Counted from the first letter of the stretch, positions 48,877 through 62,065 are shown. The stretch: 64,000 nt of DNA from Ifrita kowaldi (GCA_013398055.1 VZRS01000323.1:192130-256129); one strand, 5' to 3'. Notes: generated from the sequence alone by a model not told the origin. Program-made: numbers and translations.

Positions 48877-51800
48877 CCAACCTACTGTTCATCACAGTCA
48901 GAGCCATCTCCCACCTCGTGCCCCCCTTTCTCTCCCCTCCTCCTTCCTTCCAACATAAATTTCAGCTTCAAACTTATACCCTGGGCCTGATTAAAAGACA
49001 GAAAAGAAAAATCTATCATAAATGAAGCATCTGGGGGGCTTGAATCCTCTACATGGGTCTTGCTCTTCTGTCTCTCGGAGCTGAACTAAAGGATGGTTCT
49101 AATTAAAAACAAGCCCACATTTTACTACAAGTGCAGGCATTCCCAAGGGCCTCTGGAGCCGAGGCCGGCCGGGCTCCCCGCCAGCCAGCTGGGCTGCTTA
49201 GCTCAGCGCAGTTATATAACCGTGTTTGTCACCCAAGGAAACAATCACCTGGGTCAGAACAAGCCAAAAAATTACCTGGGTCAAACTGTCAACTTCCCAT
49301 GGCCCACTCTGAACAGCGAGTGCAGCAGCAGCCACTCTGGGGGCTGTGTGGGAGCGAGGGGAGCAGAGCGTGTCAGATCCATGGCAGCCTCGGAATAACG
49401 CAGCTAAAGGTCAACTGCTTCAACAAAATACATTTTTGGAATAACTAAAGCGCTTAAAGTTTCCCAGAGCAGCATTTTTAAGCGAGCCCAGCAAAGCAGA
49501 CATGTTGGGATCACTCAAATCACTGATTAAAGTGAAAAATTCTACTCTTCTAGGCTTCCCTCAAGTTTTCTAGGATGCTTGAGCAACAACTTGCACATCC
49601 TCCTGCGGCAGCTCTGCCTGGAGCCCGGCCAGCCCCAGCCAGCACACACGCCCTTCCTCCTCCCAGCGTCTGCTGACGAACACGGGCTCTCAACACATCA
49701 AACCCAGCCTAATTTTAAATGGCAGTGTCATCTTTATTTTTAAAATAACTGTAACACAGCCGTGCCTGGCGCTCCTCCTCTGTGAAAGAGCTTTGACACT
49801 GCCCGGGTGCTGCGAACAACGGCGGTGGCTTAGTGCCAGGACTGGCTCAGTCACCACTGCCCGGTGCTTTAAAGGCTGGGACATCCCTGAGGGGAGACCA
49901 CTTTCAATCCCCAGTCTGCACACCTGGGGACAGGTGTGGGGCAGCACAGAACCTGAGGGTATAGGGAAGGCAGCAGAAAGGGGACACAATCCCATCCCTC
50001 CTCTCCCAGAGACACTTCTGTAAGCCCAGGGTGGCTGCAGAGGTTTCCTGGACCAGTCCTGGGATGCAGCACAAGATTCTTCCCTGGAGCTGGGAGCCAG
50101 CCTGACGGAGATTTAAAGTTTCCTGGTGTCCCTCTCCAAAACTGCAGCAGCACGTTTATCCCTTTCCAGACAGGACCTGAGATTCTACAACACCCATAAC
50201 CTCCCTGGGAAACCCTCAGCCCTGCCTGTACCCACCCCAGGGGCTGCCAGCACTCACCAGCACCCAACAAACACAGAGGGGTCAGAGACAACGTGGGACA
50301 CGTCCACTGCACCCTGCCACGGCCTGAGCCTGCAGCCTGCCTGCTCCTGACCCCAGCCCTGCTCCACACACGCATCTGCCACGAATGACAAACCCAGGGT
50401 GAATACACAAAATTATTAAAACAACAGAGCCCAAAGACCTTCTTCTGGGGCTGCAGCTGGGAGAAGAAAAACCCCTGGGTGAGGGATGGTGGGGGGGCTG
50501 CAGCAGGACAGTAAATCACTGCTTAAAACCAAATCTGAGACCCAATAAAGGAGGAAATAATGGAAGAGGCTGGTTTTGCGAGTCATTGTAGCATGAACCA
50601 TTTACTTTAATTTTTAATTTAAAGTAGGAAACAATACTCTAATAGTCTATTTAAATTGGCAGGGAAATTTGTTCTCCCAACATGGAGCTATTCCCTGAAT
50701 TTCTACATGTTTGTTGAATTGCCTGATGAAATAACTCTTAGCAGAGGTGATAAAGAGAGGAAAGTGAGTACACTCTCTTTGGTCTGTCACTCCAGCTGAG
50801 GCTCTGTGCCTCCCTGCCGAGGCTGCCAGCACGGCTGAGGGGTGGACAGCAAGTTCCCACCAAACCACGACACGAAATCACTGGATGCAAGCACCCTGCA
50901 CCCTCCCCTGGGGCTGGTTCACCTCTCTGGGCCCAGGCTCACAAACAAGTTGCTGCAAGCAGCTGCTCCATCCTGTTCCACATCTGTGCTGCAATCCAGG
51001 TTCGATTATCCCCATTCCCCAGGCACCCCGCAGACCCCACCCACCTCTCAGCACCACCTCACCTCCGGCCTGAACCCAAAACCCAAGAACACACCTGCAG
51101 CAGAGCTGCTGGGTGTCCCACACAGCAGACGTGTGCTGTGCCATGTCCTGGGGATCAGGACCCACACTCACATCCCCTGTGAGCTCCCCTCGGGGGTATC
51201 AGCACTGACATAACACACAAGGAGGTAAGTGGCTGCCACCGGGTCCCCACCAGAGACAACATCTCCCAAAGGGAGAGCAAAACCCACCTGGTGTCCTGGG
51301 ACCAACCACGCCAGTGTCCAGGCAAAGCCAAACTTCTGTAGACAATTTCTGGAGCACAGGCCCCAAGGAAGAGCCAGGAATGCATTACAGAAACACTGAG
51401 GCATTCACACCAGAGACAGGAGCCACTGCTCTGCTCCTGCACGTCCCCAACAACACAGCTGGAACGAGAGGTCACAAACTTGCCAAAACTGGGTGGGACA
51501 GCACTTTTAGGTGTGTAAAAGCAATCCAGAGGGCTCTTTTCTCTTTTAAAAATTATCTACAATGCTTCTCTAAGTATTTTTCTCTCAAACAGCTTCTTAA
51601 GCAGAGGACAAACCCCAGCAGCCGCAGTGACTCCAGCTGGGTGAGCCGTCAGCCACTGAAGCGGCAGTTGCTGGAACCAGGAATAAAAGCCTGAAGTCAA
51701 GGCTTAAGACCTCACTGGCTTAAGTGCTTTAGAAGCAAAATAAAAGCTTACAAACTCCATGTAAAGTTACTGCTATTACAGGCTTAAATGGGTTACCAAA

Positions 51801-52889
51801 CAAGGGAGGGAGAAGGAGGGAGCAGCAGCAAGAGCACATGATACGAGAACTAACATGGAACATGATTCTCTGAGGATCCTCTACCACCACCTTGTCCCCA
51901 AAAAGGACACAGAATTTCTTGGGGAAATAATCTTGGACTGTGGGATGCAAAAAAAGCCAAGCAGCAGCTCCCCTGGGCCAGTTTGGGGCCCAGTGGGACT
52001 CACCACCACCACGGCTCCCCGCACTGGGAGGTGGCACGGATGCTCCCCAAGCATGGAGAGACTGAGCTCCAGTTCAGGGAAAGTTCACTGGGTTGTCTGG
52101 GTTGGGGAACAGATTAGAGGCAAAGAGAAGCAGTGAACAATAGAAACTTAAACATTTAGAGTGGGGAAAAAATGTTCTGTTCACTAAAGAGAGAGACAGG
52201 GAGATCGAGAAGCAGCAACAGGAATGACTCAGGTCATAGAGAACAACAAAAAAAAATCTGCTACAAGCAAACAAACCCAGGCAGGATGAAGGGCCATGAA
52301 AACCTGCAAGACAGAGTACACAAAAAACCATCTTTTCCAGAAAGCTGACAAAAACACGTCTGTGGGATTGAGAGCATAATCAAAGCTCAGCATGAAAAAG
52401 GCTGCGAGGAAAGGCACTGAAGAGACAGACACGGAGCAGACCCTGGGGACAGCAGAGCAGAGAACACGGCGATCGCTCCGGCACTCGCCCACGGGCTCCC
52501 CGTGCAGAGAGAACTCAGACCACAGACACCGTCTGTACTCACAGATGCTCTGGCTGAGATCTTTCTCCCATCTCTGATACCTGAGATGGAATGAATTCAA
52601 GTGATAAAGCAGCTGTGCAGCTCCAGGGAGTTCCAACACAGAATGAGGGGTTGGGAAGGGGTGCAGTGGGTGCCCGTCCGTCCCTCCGCAGCCACGCTGG
52701 GACTGAAGGCCTTCAAGTGAATTTATTTTTTGAATGAGCCAAAATAAGAGGAATGCCGAGGTTGAAAGCACTGGAGTGAGTTCAAAAGACAACGTTTCCA
52801 CTGGGAAATAAATCTCTCACCATTTTGTATAATTAGACAAGGAAAATGAAAAACAATTTCAGAAAGAATTCCCAGAAGCAATATGTGAG

Positions 52890-53401
52890 GAGGAGGCGGG
52901 AGGCGTGCTGGGCAGGAATGTGGGGCCGGGCTCTGCTGCCACTGCCACACGAGCACCGGCGGCATCTCCGGGCAGCAGGGCTGAAGGAGCTCCAGGAGCC
53001 CTGAGCGGGTGTCCCACCAGGAGCACGGCTGGGACAGGAGCAGGGCACAGGGAGCTCCAGAGGCACCATCCCACGCACGGCCGGCGGCCTCGGGCATGGC
53101 CGGAGTGGCCGGAGGAGCCAGCAGCCCCCGAGGGGGACACGCCGCAGGACGAACAGGGGAGGGAGGCGGCTCGGATCCGGGGCTGTGCCGGGTTTGGGAC
53201 ACAGGCGGGACGCGGGTGCGGGCTCGGGGTCACAGCGCTCCCCCGGACCCCAGGGCAGGGCGGCAGCCCCAGAGCTGGGGGGGGTCCCGTGGCAGCCCCG
53301 GGGGCACAAGGGCCGTGAGCGGCCGGTCTCAGCTGCCATCTAGTGGGGAGCGGCCACAGGGCACCCGCGGCTCCCGGGCGGGCACCGGAGCCGGCACCGC
53401 T
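52890..53401. promoter_or_regulatory. Intragenic CpG-rich block
   Basis: GC-rich unique DNA with an unusual CpG density: I count about 28 CpG in 53041-53340, where the surrounding intron has few. Hand estimate only; GC is near 70%. It could be a CpG island of an internal promoter or an enhancer. No TATA box or clear first exon is visible. It ends where the CR1 fragment at 53402 begins. Confidence 0.5.
53331..53346 (-). promoter_or_regulatory. CTCF-like binding core
   Basis: On the minus strand the 16 bases read CCACTAGATGGCAGCT. They agree at every position with the degenerate CTCF core CCASYAGRKGGCRSYV; the three bases upstream agree poorly. The site lies in the CpG-rich block. Binding is inferred. 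Confidence 0.55.
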
Positions 53402-53735
53402 GAGGTGGGAAAAGGCCCCCAACACCACCGAGTCCGGCCTGGGCCCCATCCCCACCTTGTCCCCAGCCCACAGCACTGAGTGCCACCTCCAGCCCTTCCT
53501 TGGGCACCTCCAGGGATGGGCACTCCAAACCTCCCTGGGCAGCTCTTGCCAATCCCTGGCCACCCCTTCCATGCAGAAATTCCTGCTGATGTCCAACCTG
53601 AGCCTCCCCTAGCACAGCTTGAAGCCATTTCTCTCCTCCTGTCCCTGTTCCCTGGGAACAGAGCCCGACCCCCCCCGACTGCCCCCTCCTGCCAGGGAGT
53701 TGTGCAGAGCCACAAGGTCCCCCCTGAGCCTCCTC
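53402..53735 (-). mobile_element. CR1 LINE fragment
   Basis: GAGGTGGGAAAAGGCCCCC, CAGCACTGAGTGCCACC, GCACCTCCAGGGATGGGC, CAGAAATTCCTGCTGATGTC and later the TGAGCCTCCTC block. It abuts the CpG-rich block on its left. Confidence 0.85.
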
Positions 53736-55401
53736 CTCCTCCACACTCACTCACCACAACCTTACCTAAATGCTTACCTTGTTCTTTGCCACAAGACACA
53801 GCCTAATTTGTGCCTCTCCTAAACCCGCAGCCCAGCACAGCCACCAGCAGCCAACACAGCTTTTATTCCTGACTCAGGTTCCAAGGAAGTTTCAGAATCG
53901 CTCTGCCCTCCACCATCTACATTTGCAAACTGCACCAGCAGAGGAGAAAATCCATAAGAAACTGATCCCGAGTATCTTAACAAAACCAAACACCACTGCT
54001 CCGTCATGGAGTTAGCAGTTTCTCCTATTTCCAGCCTCTGTAACGTGGAAGAAAACCCAAAGTCAACACGGGGGCTTTATCCAAATGAATAACAAGTGGT
54101 AAGAGTTACCGGCGTGATGAGAGCTGTCTGGAGGCTGCTCTGACTGTGAGACACAGCGTAAATCTTCTCGAGTTGTGACAAATGTCTTGGCTAATGCAGC
54201 CACATTCTATGTTTAAATCTCACTAAGATGTAATTTGACATTTGGGTTTACTTTTTTCATTATAATTAAGAAACAAGCTCCAGTCCGCGTTAATCTCTCC
54301 ACAGCCTGAATTTGCACATGGAATTACCATCCCCACCGTGCCAATCCTTCCCCACGCTCTGCAGTTAAATCAAAGGAAAACCAGACATTCTTTCCAGCAG
54401 GGTTCTTTGGTTACAGAAACACAGTCAAAGCACAGGATGGATATTTCTAGGAGTCCAAAGGTTAAGTCCTCATCTCTTGCTCAAGGAAATCCCTGTGGAG
54501 AAGGTAACACGCTGCACCCCGGTGTTACAAGATAAGAACCCAAACAGAACAGCCCACAGCTCCATTTCTGATGGATGGAGGAGGATAACTGAGGACAAGG
54601 AGCTGCCTCATGTGTCAACACACACCACCTTCAGCAGCAAAGTGCCTCTTGGATCTGTTTCCACGCAGGCTGCATTCCCATTGCTCCCACTCCACACCTG
54701 GAAGGGCAGTGTAAGCCATTAGCAATTAAGTGCCACGAGGTGTTGCATTAATGCACAGCCACAGCCCCTGACGTGTTGGATGAGCCAGCTGCCCTCACCT
54801 CAGCTGATGGGCACGATAGGGGAGAACAGCAGCACGCAGGCAGCACCACGACCTGTGTGGTTTGGAAGGAGTTCTCATAACCAGATTCTGGAACAGGATA
54901 ATCCAGGCAGTCCTGTCCTGGTTGCTCCACAGCACCTTTCGCGTGCACAGCGCTTTGCAAGCGCCCAAAATCTCTGTCTGCACCTCTGTAGACTGGCTCT
55001 GCTCCTGTGCTGCATCCTGGTAACATCAGCCGCTCAGCACACACCTGGGTGACCGCCTCCCTGCAGCTCCCGTGGCAGCTGGCTGGCTCTGCCATCCCTG
55101 CCACTGCAGCTCCCAGCAGAGGTGTGCAGTGGGAGGCAGGTGAGCAGGCTGGAGGAGCACAATTAGGAGCAACAACGCACATTTTGTTTCTGAAGAAATG
55201 GAAAATATTATCGTGTCTCCAGGTGCCACCAGAACCAAGGCAGGAGTTTGTTTAGGTGGGATCAAGACAGCTGGCACCTGGAGCTGGACGGGGTTGTGCC
55301 ACTACAGCTGCCCCAGGGGTCAAGAGCCAAGGGTGGAGGAGCAGGCTGGTTCTCCCAAACAAGGGCCCCTTTTCAACAGACAGAAAAAGGGAGCAGAGGC
55401 T

Positions 55402-55571
55402 GTCACAGAACCAGAATCATGGAATGGTTTGAACTGGAAGGGACCTTAAAGCTCACCCAGTCCCACCCCCTGCCATGGGAAGGGACACCTTCCACTAAAC
55501 CAGGTTGCTCCAAGCCCTGTCCAACCTGGATCTGGACCAGGGATGGGACAGCAACAGTTTCCCTGGGCAGG
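55402..55571 (-). mobile_element. CR1 LINE fragment
   Basis: CAGAATCATGGAATGGTTTG, GGAAGGGACCTTAAAGCTC, GGGACACCTTCCACTAAACC and TTGCTCCAAGCCCTGTCC. Confidence 0.87.
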
Positions 55572-56925
55572 TGTAAATTGAAACAAGAGAAGTTCAACCT
55601 TGGGGTCAGGAGGCCGGGGAAGCAGCTGGGCTGGAGCCCAGGCAGGCTGTGGCCCCTCCTCGCTCCGATGCTCTCAGCTCCCGACCAGTAACACCCTGAG
55701 CAACCTGCTCAGAGCAGAAGGTTGGACCAGAAACCTCCCGAGCTCCCGTCCTACCTGAATTACCTGATGGATCTACAGCTCCAGGCTGGGACCTGGCTGC
55801 AATCCACAACACAATCCTTTGCCTGAAATGCAGGGCAGCACCTCCCACACGCAGCCTCCCGATCTCCGAGCTGCTGCACGTTCCAAAAGCAAGCGCTTGA
55901 CCAAGTCCAGCACGTGCTTTGCAGCGCTCACGGAACAGCCTCGTGTGTCCACGCCTCACCTGGCCTCAATGAACACTTCTCCTGACCAACAAGAACCTCT
56001 CCATGGGTTTGGGGGGATCTGCTCAAACCAGGACCAGTCTGTGGCAGCAGGCTGTGCTGGGATGGGACACCCTGCTCCCTGCACGGACTCTGCTCTGACT
56101 GCCAGAGCCCAGCCTAACCCTGGCACGCCGACACCCTCTCCAAAACCACACGGGCTGTCACGGGACAGCCCGGGCTGCTCTGGCTCTCCACACGGCTTCT
56201 ACAGAAAACCCAAAACGCTGCTGGCCATGCTGGAGGCCACAGACTGGTCTTGGTTGCTTGGTGGTGCCGTGAGTGCCACGGGAGGGTCACCAGGCTGAGC
56301 GGGGATGGGCCACACCACGACCCCAGCACCCCCTGAGGGACCCGCTCAGAACCAGCCAACGCTCGTCGAGCTGGCACTAAGGTTTGCAAATGCATTCCAA
56401 AATAAAAACTAACAACAATGAGTTTTCTGCAAACCTCCAGAATCCCTTCCAGAGGTGAGGAAGCCTTTGGCACAGCAGGAGCAAACACGGGGAACAGGGG
56501 CCACACTCCTCCGCTCACACGAAACGTGCAATTCTCTACCAGACCCAGGAACGGCTGCCAAGGAGTTGCAGGACTCCAAAAGCCCTGGAAATCTACAACA
56601 TATTTTCTTCCACTGCTCTTTTTGCCATGTTTTCCTTTCAGCACGGCACAGCAGCATGTTTGTGCTGGCCAAGCCTACCCTCCTCCTCTCCACCGCACCT
56701 CCAAGCAATCCAAGCACAGGAGATACAGTATTACCTCAAATATTTAACCAAGGGATTAAACGATTCTCTTGGCAGGAGGCAGGAGCTGCCCCACGGACAC
56801 AGCTCCCGCGCGGGCTGGCAGGCGCTGCGTGACAGCGGCTCCACAGCGAGCAATCAGCAATCTGCCCGGGGCTGCCGAGAGCTCGCCACCATTTCCTCTG
56901 CTTTTTGGCCAATATTCCTGCTCAC

Positions 56926-57004
56926 CGGCTCCCGGCCGTCCATCGCCTCCATCCACAGCCTCCGGTCCTCCTCCGAAAGCGCCTGCATGGTGATGACGCC
57001 GGGC
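56926..57004 (-). CDS. ARHGAP26: ARHGAP26 exon, C-terminal end of PH domain
   Basis: This 79-bp exon follows a CAG acceptor and ends at a GTGAGC donor. Its first base completes the Arg codon from the exon at 63973. It then encodes 26 residues starting PGVITMQALSEED and ending DGREP, in phase 0. The Trp in RRLWMEAMDG is the conserved aromatic of the PH C-terminal helix. The peptide is, as far as I recall, identical to mammalian GRAF1, and differs from ARHGAP10 and oligophrenin-1 in this helix. A reading frame running past the donor into the intron is not supported, because the donor is strong and the next exon joins in frame. Confidence 0.95.
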
Positions 57005-57342
57005 CTGCCGAGAGAAAGGGGACGCCGTAAATGAACTGCAGGGTGGGAAGCAAAGGTGGCAAAGATAAATCTTCCATGAGAGGAAGAGGGAAGGAGGATG
57101 AGCTCCTTCCTAGCCAAGCCCCAGCACAAGGGGCTGAGCCCAGCCTGACCCCTCCATGGACATCCCTACAGGTCCTGACCAGGATCAACAAGGGAGCAGA
57201 GGACATCTCCAACAATCCACACAATCCACCACCTTTCCAGTGGTTTTGTGCAAGAGCTGGGTGCCAAATTCCTCCTCTGGCCCTCAGCCAGCCGGCTCAC
57301 CTGCACTGAGCTAAGCACATTTCATGCAACAGCAGGAGAAGG

Positions 57343-57402
57343 CAAGGAAGGTAGCCAAGGAAGGTAGCCAAGGAAGGTAGCCAAGGAAGGTAGCCAAGGA
57401 AG
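57343..57402. repeat. 13-bp tandem repeat
   Basis: Between four and five near-perfect copies of CAAGGAAGGTAGC. Confidence 0.93.
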
Positions 57403-60400
57403 CAGGAGCCGCACACATCCCAGCCCCCCGTGTCTCGCCACCACCCCAAGCACTGGCACATGGAGGAGACCTTCTGCTGTGTGAAGCAGTTCATCCCTGA
57501 GATGTCCGTGCCCTCATGGCTGTGCCAGTCCCCTGGCCCTGTCCATGCCCTGCTGTAAGACACAGCAGTGGCAGTGACACGATGCTGGTCTGTGTCCCTG
57601 TCCTGCAGCCTCACAGGGTCCCAGGGTGCCTCGGGGTGCGGGTCCTGCCCCCAGCACTGTCACACACTCAACAGCCCTGAGCTCCCTGTCAATCCAGCCT
57701 CCAACAACAGCCCTGTGACTGCTCATTTACTGTAATGAGAAGGGGAAAGGACAGGCCCAGGTGCTGCACACACAGCACAGGAGCCAAGGGACAGCACTGG
57801 CACCGCCCTCGCCCGAGGGCCAACGCCACCTCCACGCTCCTCAGTGGACGCTACATCCACTCCTGGACCCCCTTTGCCATGCAAGGAGTCAAACCTCAAT
57901 TACCTGCTCTGTTAAGCCTGACCAGCGAGGTGAGAATGGATTTGACAAGACAGAGTGTTTGCACAGCCTCAGGTGCAGGGGGACACAGAGGGTGGGAGCT
58001 GTGATCCCACACCAGGGGCTGGCACCTCACTACACCACGATTTCCATCTCCACATCCCTGCTCACCCCGCAGCCTGGATCCCCACACACACAGCTGGCTA
58101 ACCCTGCACCTCCTCAGCCTTGTGCCTTTGGGCTGGCTCTGCAGCTCCCAGGGGTGGCCACATCCCCTCCCACCGCTGCTCCTGGAGCCGGGCAGAGCCC
58201 CCGAGCTGTCAGACAGTGAGACCTGTCCGTGTGTCTGGTCTGGTGCTGCTGCTCCCTCCCGGCTGCTTCCAGACGCATCAGCAGAGCACAGCGGCGATTC
58301 CGGCCGGAGCACATTCCCTGGACACGGGGAGACACGGGGGGGCTGCTGGTGCTCTCTGCCCGTGGGGTTTCACACACGGGAACTGTGGCAGCACAGAAGC
58401 TCTGATGCTGCTCTTCCCACCCCCAGCAGCGCGGGGCTCTGGAATAGCACAGGAGTCAGGATCACTGCTCCGAGCACCGGGCTGCCGGGACACGCGGTGG
58501 GAAGGGGGGTTAAACCTCGGGAGCTGCCAACGGCCTGCAGAGCGCTCCACAGAGCACGTAGGCTCTGCTCGGTACTCGCTCCTCAAAACCTGATAAAGCC
58601 TGGGAGAGGGGTGACTTCTGACTTGAACTTCCCAAGGGTGGTTCAGCAGGAAAACGTGAGCTGCACCAACACTCTGCAGGTGCCCTTTGGTCCTTGATAA
58701 GAGCCTGTAAGAAAAGTAAACTTCAGCAGGGGTTCTCAACAGGTGGGCTTGGCCCATCTTCTGCTGCTTTGTGGCACGCACAGGCCAGGAACCCAGGATT
58801 AACCCTTCTCCCTAACTCCACTCCCCATCCAAGCAGCCCAGCTTTCAGCACACACATGGCAGCTCAGCACCGTCCCACCAGTGGAAGCCGTGCCCAGGTC
58901 CAAACACCAGACATAATGTGCTTGATCTCTGCTAATCCCATTGGTGAGTCAGTCAATACTCACCAGCTTAGTGGTTTGGAAGTTTACTCACTTCGGAGGG
59001 AAGAGGAAACCACTTAACCATCGTCCCATCTGAGAGGGAAAACGCTCCACATCCAACAGCAAATATCTTCAAAACACTGCACAAAGCTCCTTGTTGTGCA
59101 GGCACAAAGTGACTCGAGAGCAGCCCCTGGTACCTGGGGAGCTGCAGTGGCCGCCTAAGCCAGGGCTTAGGTCTGAGTTTAAGCCAAGCTGCTGCTGAAG
59201 GCACAGATATCCCGGTCAGAAAGCCCTGGAAGGGCTCTGGCTCAGCTAGGGACACACAGGAAAGGAAATACTGGGATTTCTGTCTCTTTAGCCAAGACAT
59301 TAGAGCAGAGAAATTCAAACCCTCCATTCATGGTACGTTGGGCACTGGACTCCCAGCAGGGCACGGTCCCAGAGTGGCAGTGCTGGTATCTGGAGTGCCA
59401 GGTTCCCTCAGCACAGGGCAAAGAGGTGATAACAGCAAATGTTTGTTCTGCCTCTGGGCAGATAACAACTCCTCGGGCTCCACTTCAAAGTCAAACTTCT
59501 TTAACAGCATGAGGGGAGGGGCTTCGAAACTGAATCAAACCCAATTTCCATTGCAAATAGCTCTGCATTTCCTCCCCCAGTGTTTATTTGCCAGGGCACC
59601 CATTGCATCACTTTCCTGAGCAGAACCATCTTCCTGGCTGTGATAAATTTAAAATGCACCCACACACATTACGCCTCATTCATTATGGATGTGGCCGATG
59701 CCCACGGGGCTCCGTGTGCTCACAGCCAGGTCGGATGGCTGGCACTGGACCAGCCTGCTGCCACCGCCGCCAGCACCAGCGCTGCTGGAAGCACTGCCTG
59801 CAAACAGCACCGTCCCCGGAGCCTCCTCCAGGATCACCCCCTTCCACGGCGTGCTCCTCACTGCCGTTATCTCCATTACCCAGTCCCTGCTCTGACGTCC
59901 TTTCCCAAAGATAAACAAAACGGATCCGTCCTTGTCCCCTCACCCAACAAACGACCCCGAACACTGGGGGTCATTTATACACGTAATTATTTATAAAGAT
60001 AACGTACAGCAAATACAGATTTGGCTGTGGGGCAGCTCCCACCTCCTCCCAACGTGGGATGCACCTGGACCCGCGTGGAGCCAGCCCACCCCAGCCAGCC
60101 ATGGCCGTGGCATCGGGACAGCAGGAAACCCTCCTGGATCTGCCATCCAACATGCACAAACCTGTGGCAAACAAGACCAAGGACCTGCTGATTCACTCCT
60201 GGGTGCTGCACCCCACATTTCCACCTGCGGGCACCAAACCCCTTTGCCTTTTTCTGGGACTCAAGGAGGGGAAAGGGACATTTTGGGATCAGAAGAAATC
60301 CATTTCTAAACGGAGTGAGTGTGGGAAGGTGAGATCAGAGCAGAACGTGGCAAACACTTAATAAGAAAGAATATTTTCAGTGTGCTACAATCTAAAAATG

Positions 60401-61249
60401 GAAGATTTTTCCATATGAGACCACACAGGAAATTTGAATTTTCTCAATATCTCAGCTTTTGTGACAAATGGCCTGGCCTTAAGGAGCTGTGACTAAGCAC
60501 ACTGAGAAAATGAGAAACTGCAATAGCTTTTCCTTCTTCCAGGAAAACAAACAAATAAGGAAAGCAATAGAAACAGATAAGAACTTCCAACTGCTGTAGC
60601 AGCTTATCGCAGCGAGACAATCTAAACTGCTGATGCAAACACACGAGAGTGCATTAATAACAGGGGCTGAGCAGGGCTGAGCGCACAGAGATGTTCCCAG
60701 CCCCAACACAGGACCCCATGGCCACGGGCCAGGCACCAGCAGCCAGGTGTGGCCCCAAAATGTCGATGAGCAAAGATGGAATTAATGGGGAAACTGACCC
60801 TGAACTCAGAAAGCCCCGGTGTCCACGCAGAGCTCAGAGCACCACCTGTACAGCCACCAGCATGTCCCGCAGGGGCCGGGGCCGCCGGGGCTCCCGTGGC
60901 CACCGAGGGGAAGGAGCCTCATCCCTCACCGTGCACAGCCCATCCCTCACCCCCCTGTGACAACCCCCGAGGCTTTGTTTTAAAGGTCGCTGGAAAGGCG
61001 ACACCGGCAGAGGAACGGGAACAGGTTGAACTGCACCGAGAGGCGCTGCCGGGCACGGGGACGCCGGCACAGGTGGGGTCACCTGGCACAGGGGAGCAGG
61101 TCCTGCCCCAGTCAGAGCCCTGGATCTGCCAAGTGCACTCCCAGAGCAAGGCCAAAGCCTTCCTAGGGAAAACCATCTGCTCAAGGGAGCGCTCAGCAGG
61201 TGCCTGGCAGCTCCCCCACCCCCATGCCAACCACCCAGCCACTGTGCCA

Positions 61250-61466
61250 ATTCTTTCAGGAAGAATTTCTTCACAGAAAAGGTGGTCAGGCATTGAAGGG
61301 GCTGCCCAGGGGGTTTGGAGTGCCCACCCCTGGAGGTGCCCAAGGAAGGTCTGGAGGTGGCACTCAGTGCTCTGGGCTGGAGACAATGTGGGGATGGGGC
61401 ACAGCTTGGACTCGATGGTGTTGGGGGTCTTTTTCCACCTCAGTGACTCTGGGATTCTGGTTCTAC
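61250..61466 (+). mobile_element. CR1 3' end fragment
   Basis: Sense copy: TTCTTTCAGGAAGAATTTC, GTGGCACTCAGTGCTCTGGG, TTTTTCCACCTCAGTGACTC, ending GGGATTCTGG. Confidence 0.87.
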
Positions 61467-61944
61467 AATCCCACCGTGCACCAGGTGTGGTGCCAGGCAG
61501 AGTCCAGGGCAGTGGTGGTACCTGCAGAGTTCACGGCCCTCGTGACCCACCGAGAGGCCAAACCCTGCATGTGAAAACCCCCTGCTCCCCTAAAAGCCAG
61601 CTGGCACTTAGCAGCACTTTGCTTCTGGCCCAGAGCAATGACCTACATTATCCTAAATGGCACAGCCTTTGTCATCAGTCAAATGAGATACTCCTCCCTC
61701 GGCTCATTTGGTGAGACACTGGCTGTCATCCCTGTTCACCTTGTTTACCAACCTGACTTAATGTGCAGAGACTACAAACAACTTTAGTTAATGATAAAAG
61801 AGCATTAACAGTGAAACACAGTATCCATCCCACAGGGGTGTATTTCAGGCAGACCCTAGATCGCCATTCTGGGGTTAATTTTGCTGTAACAAAGCAATAC
61901 AATACCTCTAACTTGCTACATTGAACACCAGAACTATTTGCAAA

Positions 61945-62065
61945 GGCCAAGGCCAGGCTGGACGGGGCTTGGAGCAACCTGGTCTAGTGGGAGGTGTCCC
62001 TGCCCATGGCAGGGGGCAGAATGAGATGAGCTTTAAGGTCCAAGAGAAACTATTCTGGGATCCTG
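61945..62065 (+). mobile_element. CR1 3' end fragment
   Basis: AAGGCCAAGGCCAGGCTGG, GGCTTGGAGCAACCTGG, GAGCTTTAAGGTCC, ending CTATTCTGGGATCCTG. Confidence 0.85.

Larger units (their letters stand above)
42353..56925 (-). other. ARHGAP26: ARHGAP26 intron, 14.6 kb
   Basis: The largest complete intron. It holds CR1 fragments (42628, 44399, 53402, 55402), a 41-bp tandem repeat (46678), a TTCC microsatellite (48841), a CpG-rich block with a CTCF-like core (about 53 kb), and AT-rich unique segments near 45960-46300, 50560-50760 and 54060-54330. A 386-codon open frame at 47433-48593 has no recognisable homology. No exon is missing from the frame. Confidence 0.75.

Noticed and set aside
60776..61714. 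312-codon plus-strand open frame
   Set aside because: Its second half is a translation of the CR1 tail at 61250-61466, and the first half has no domain.
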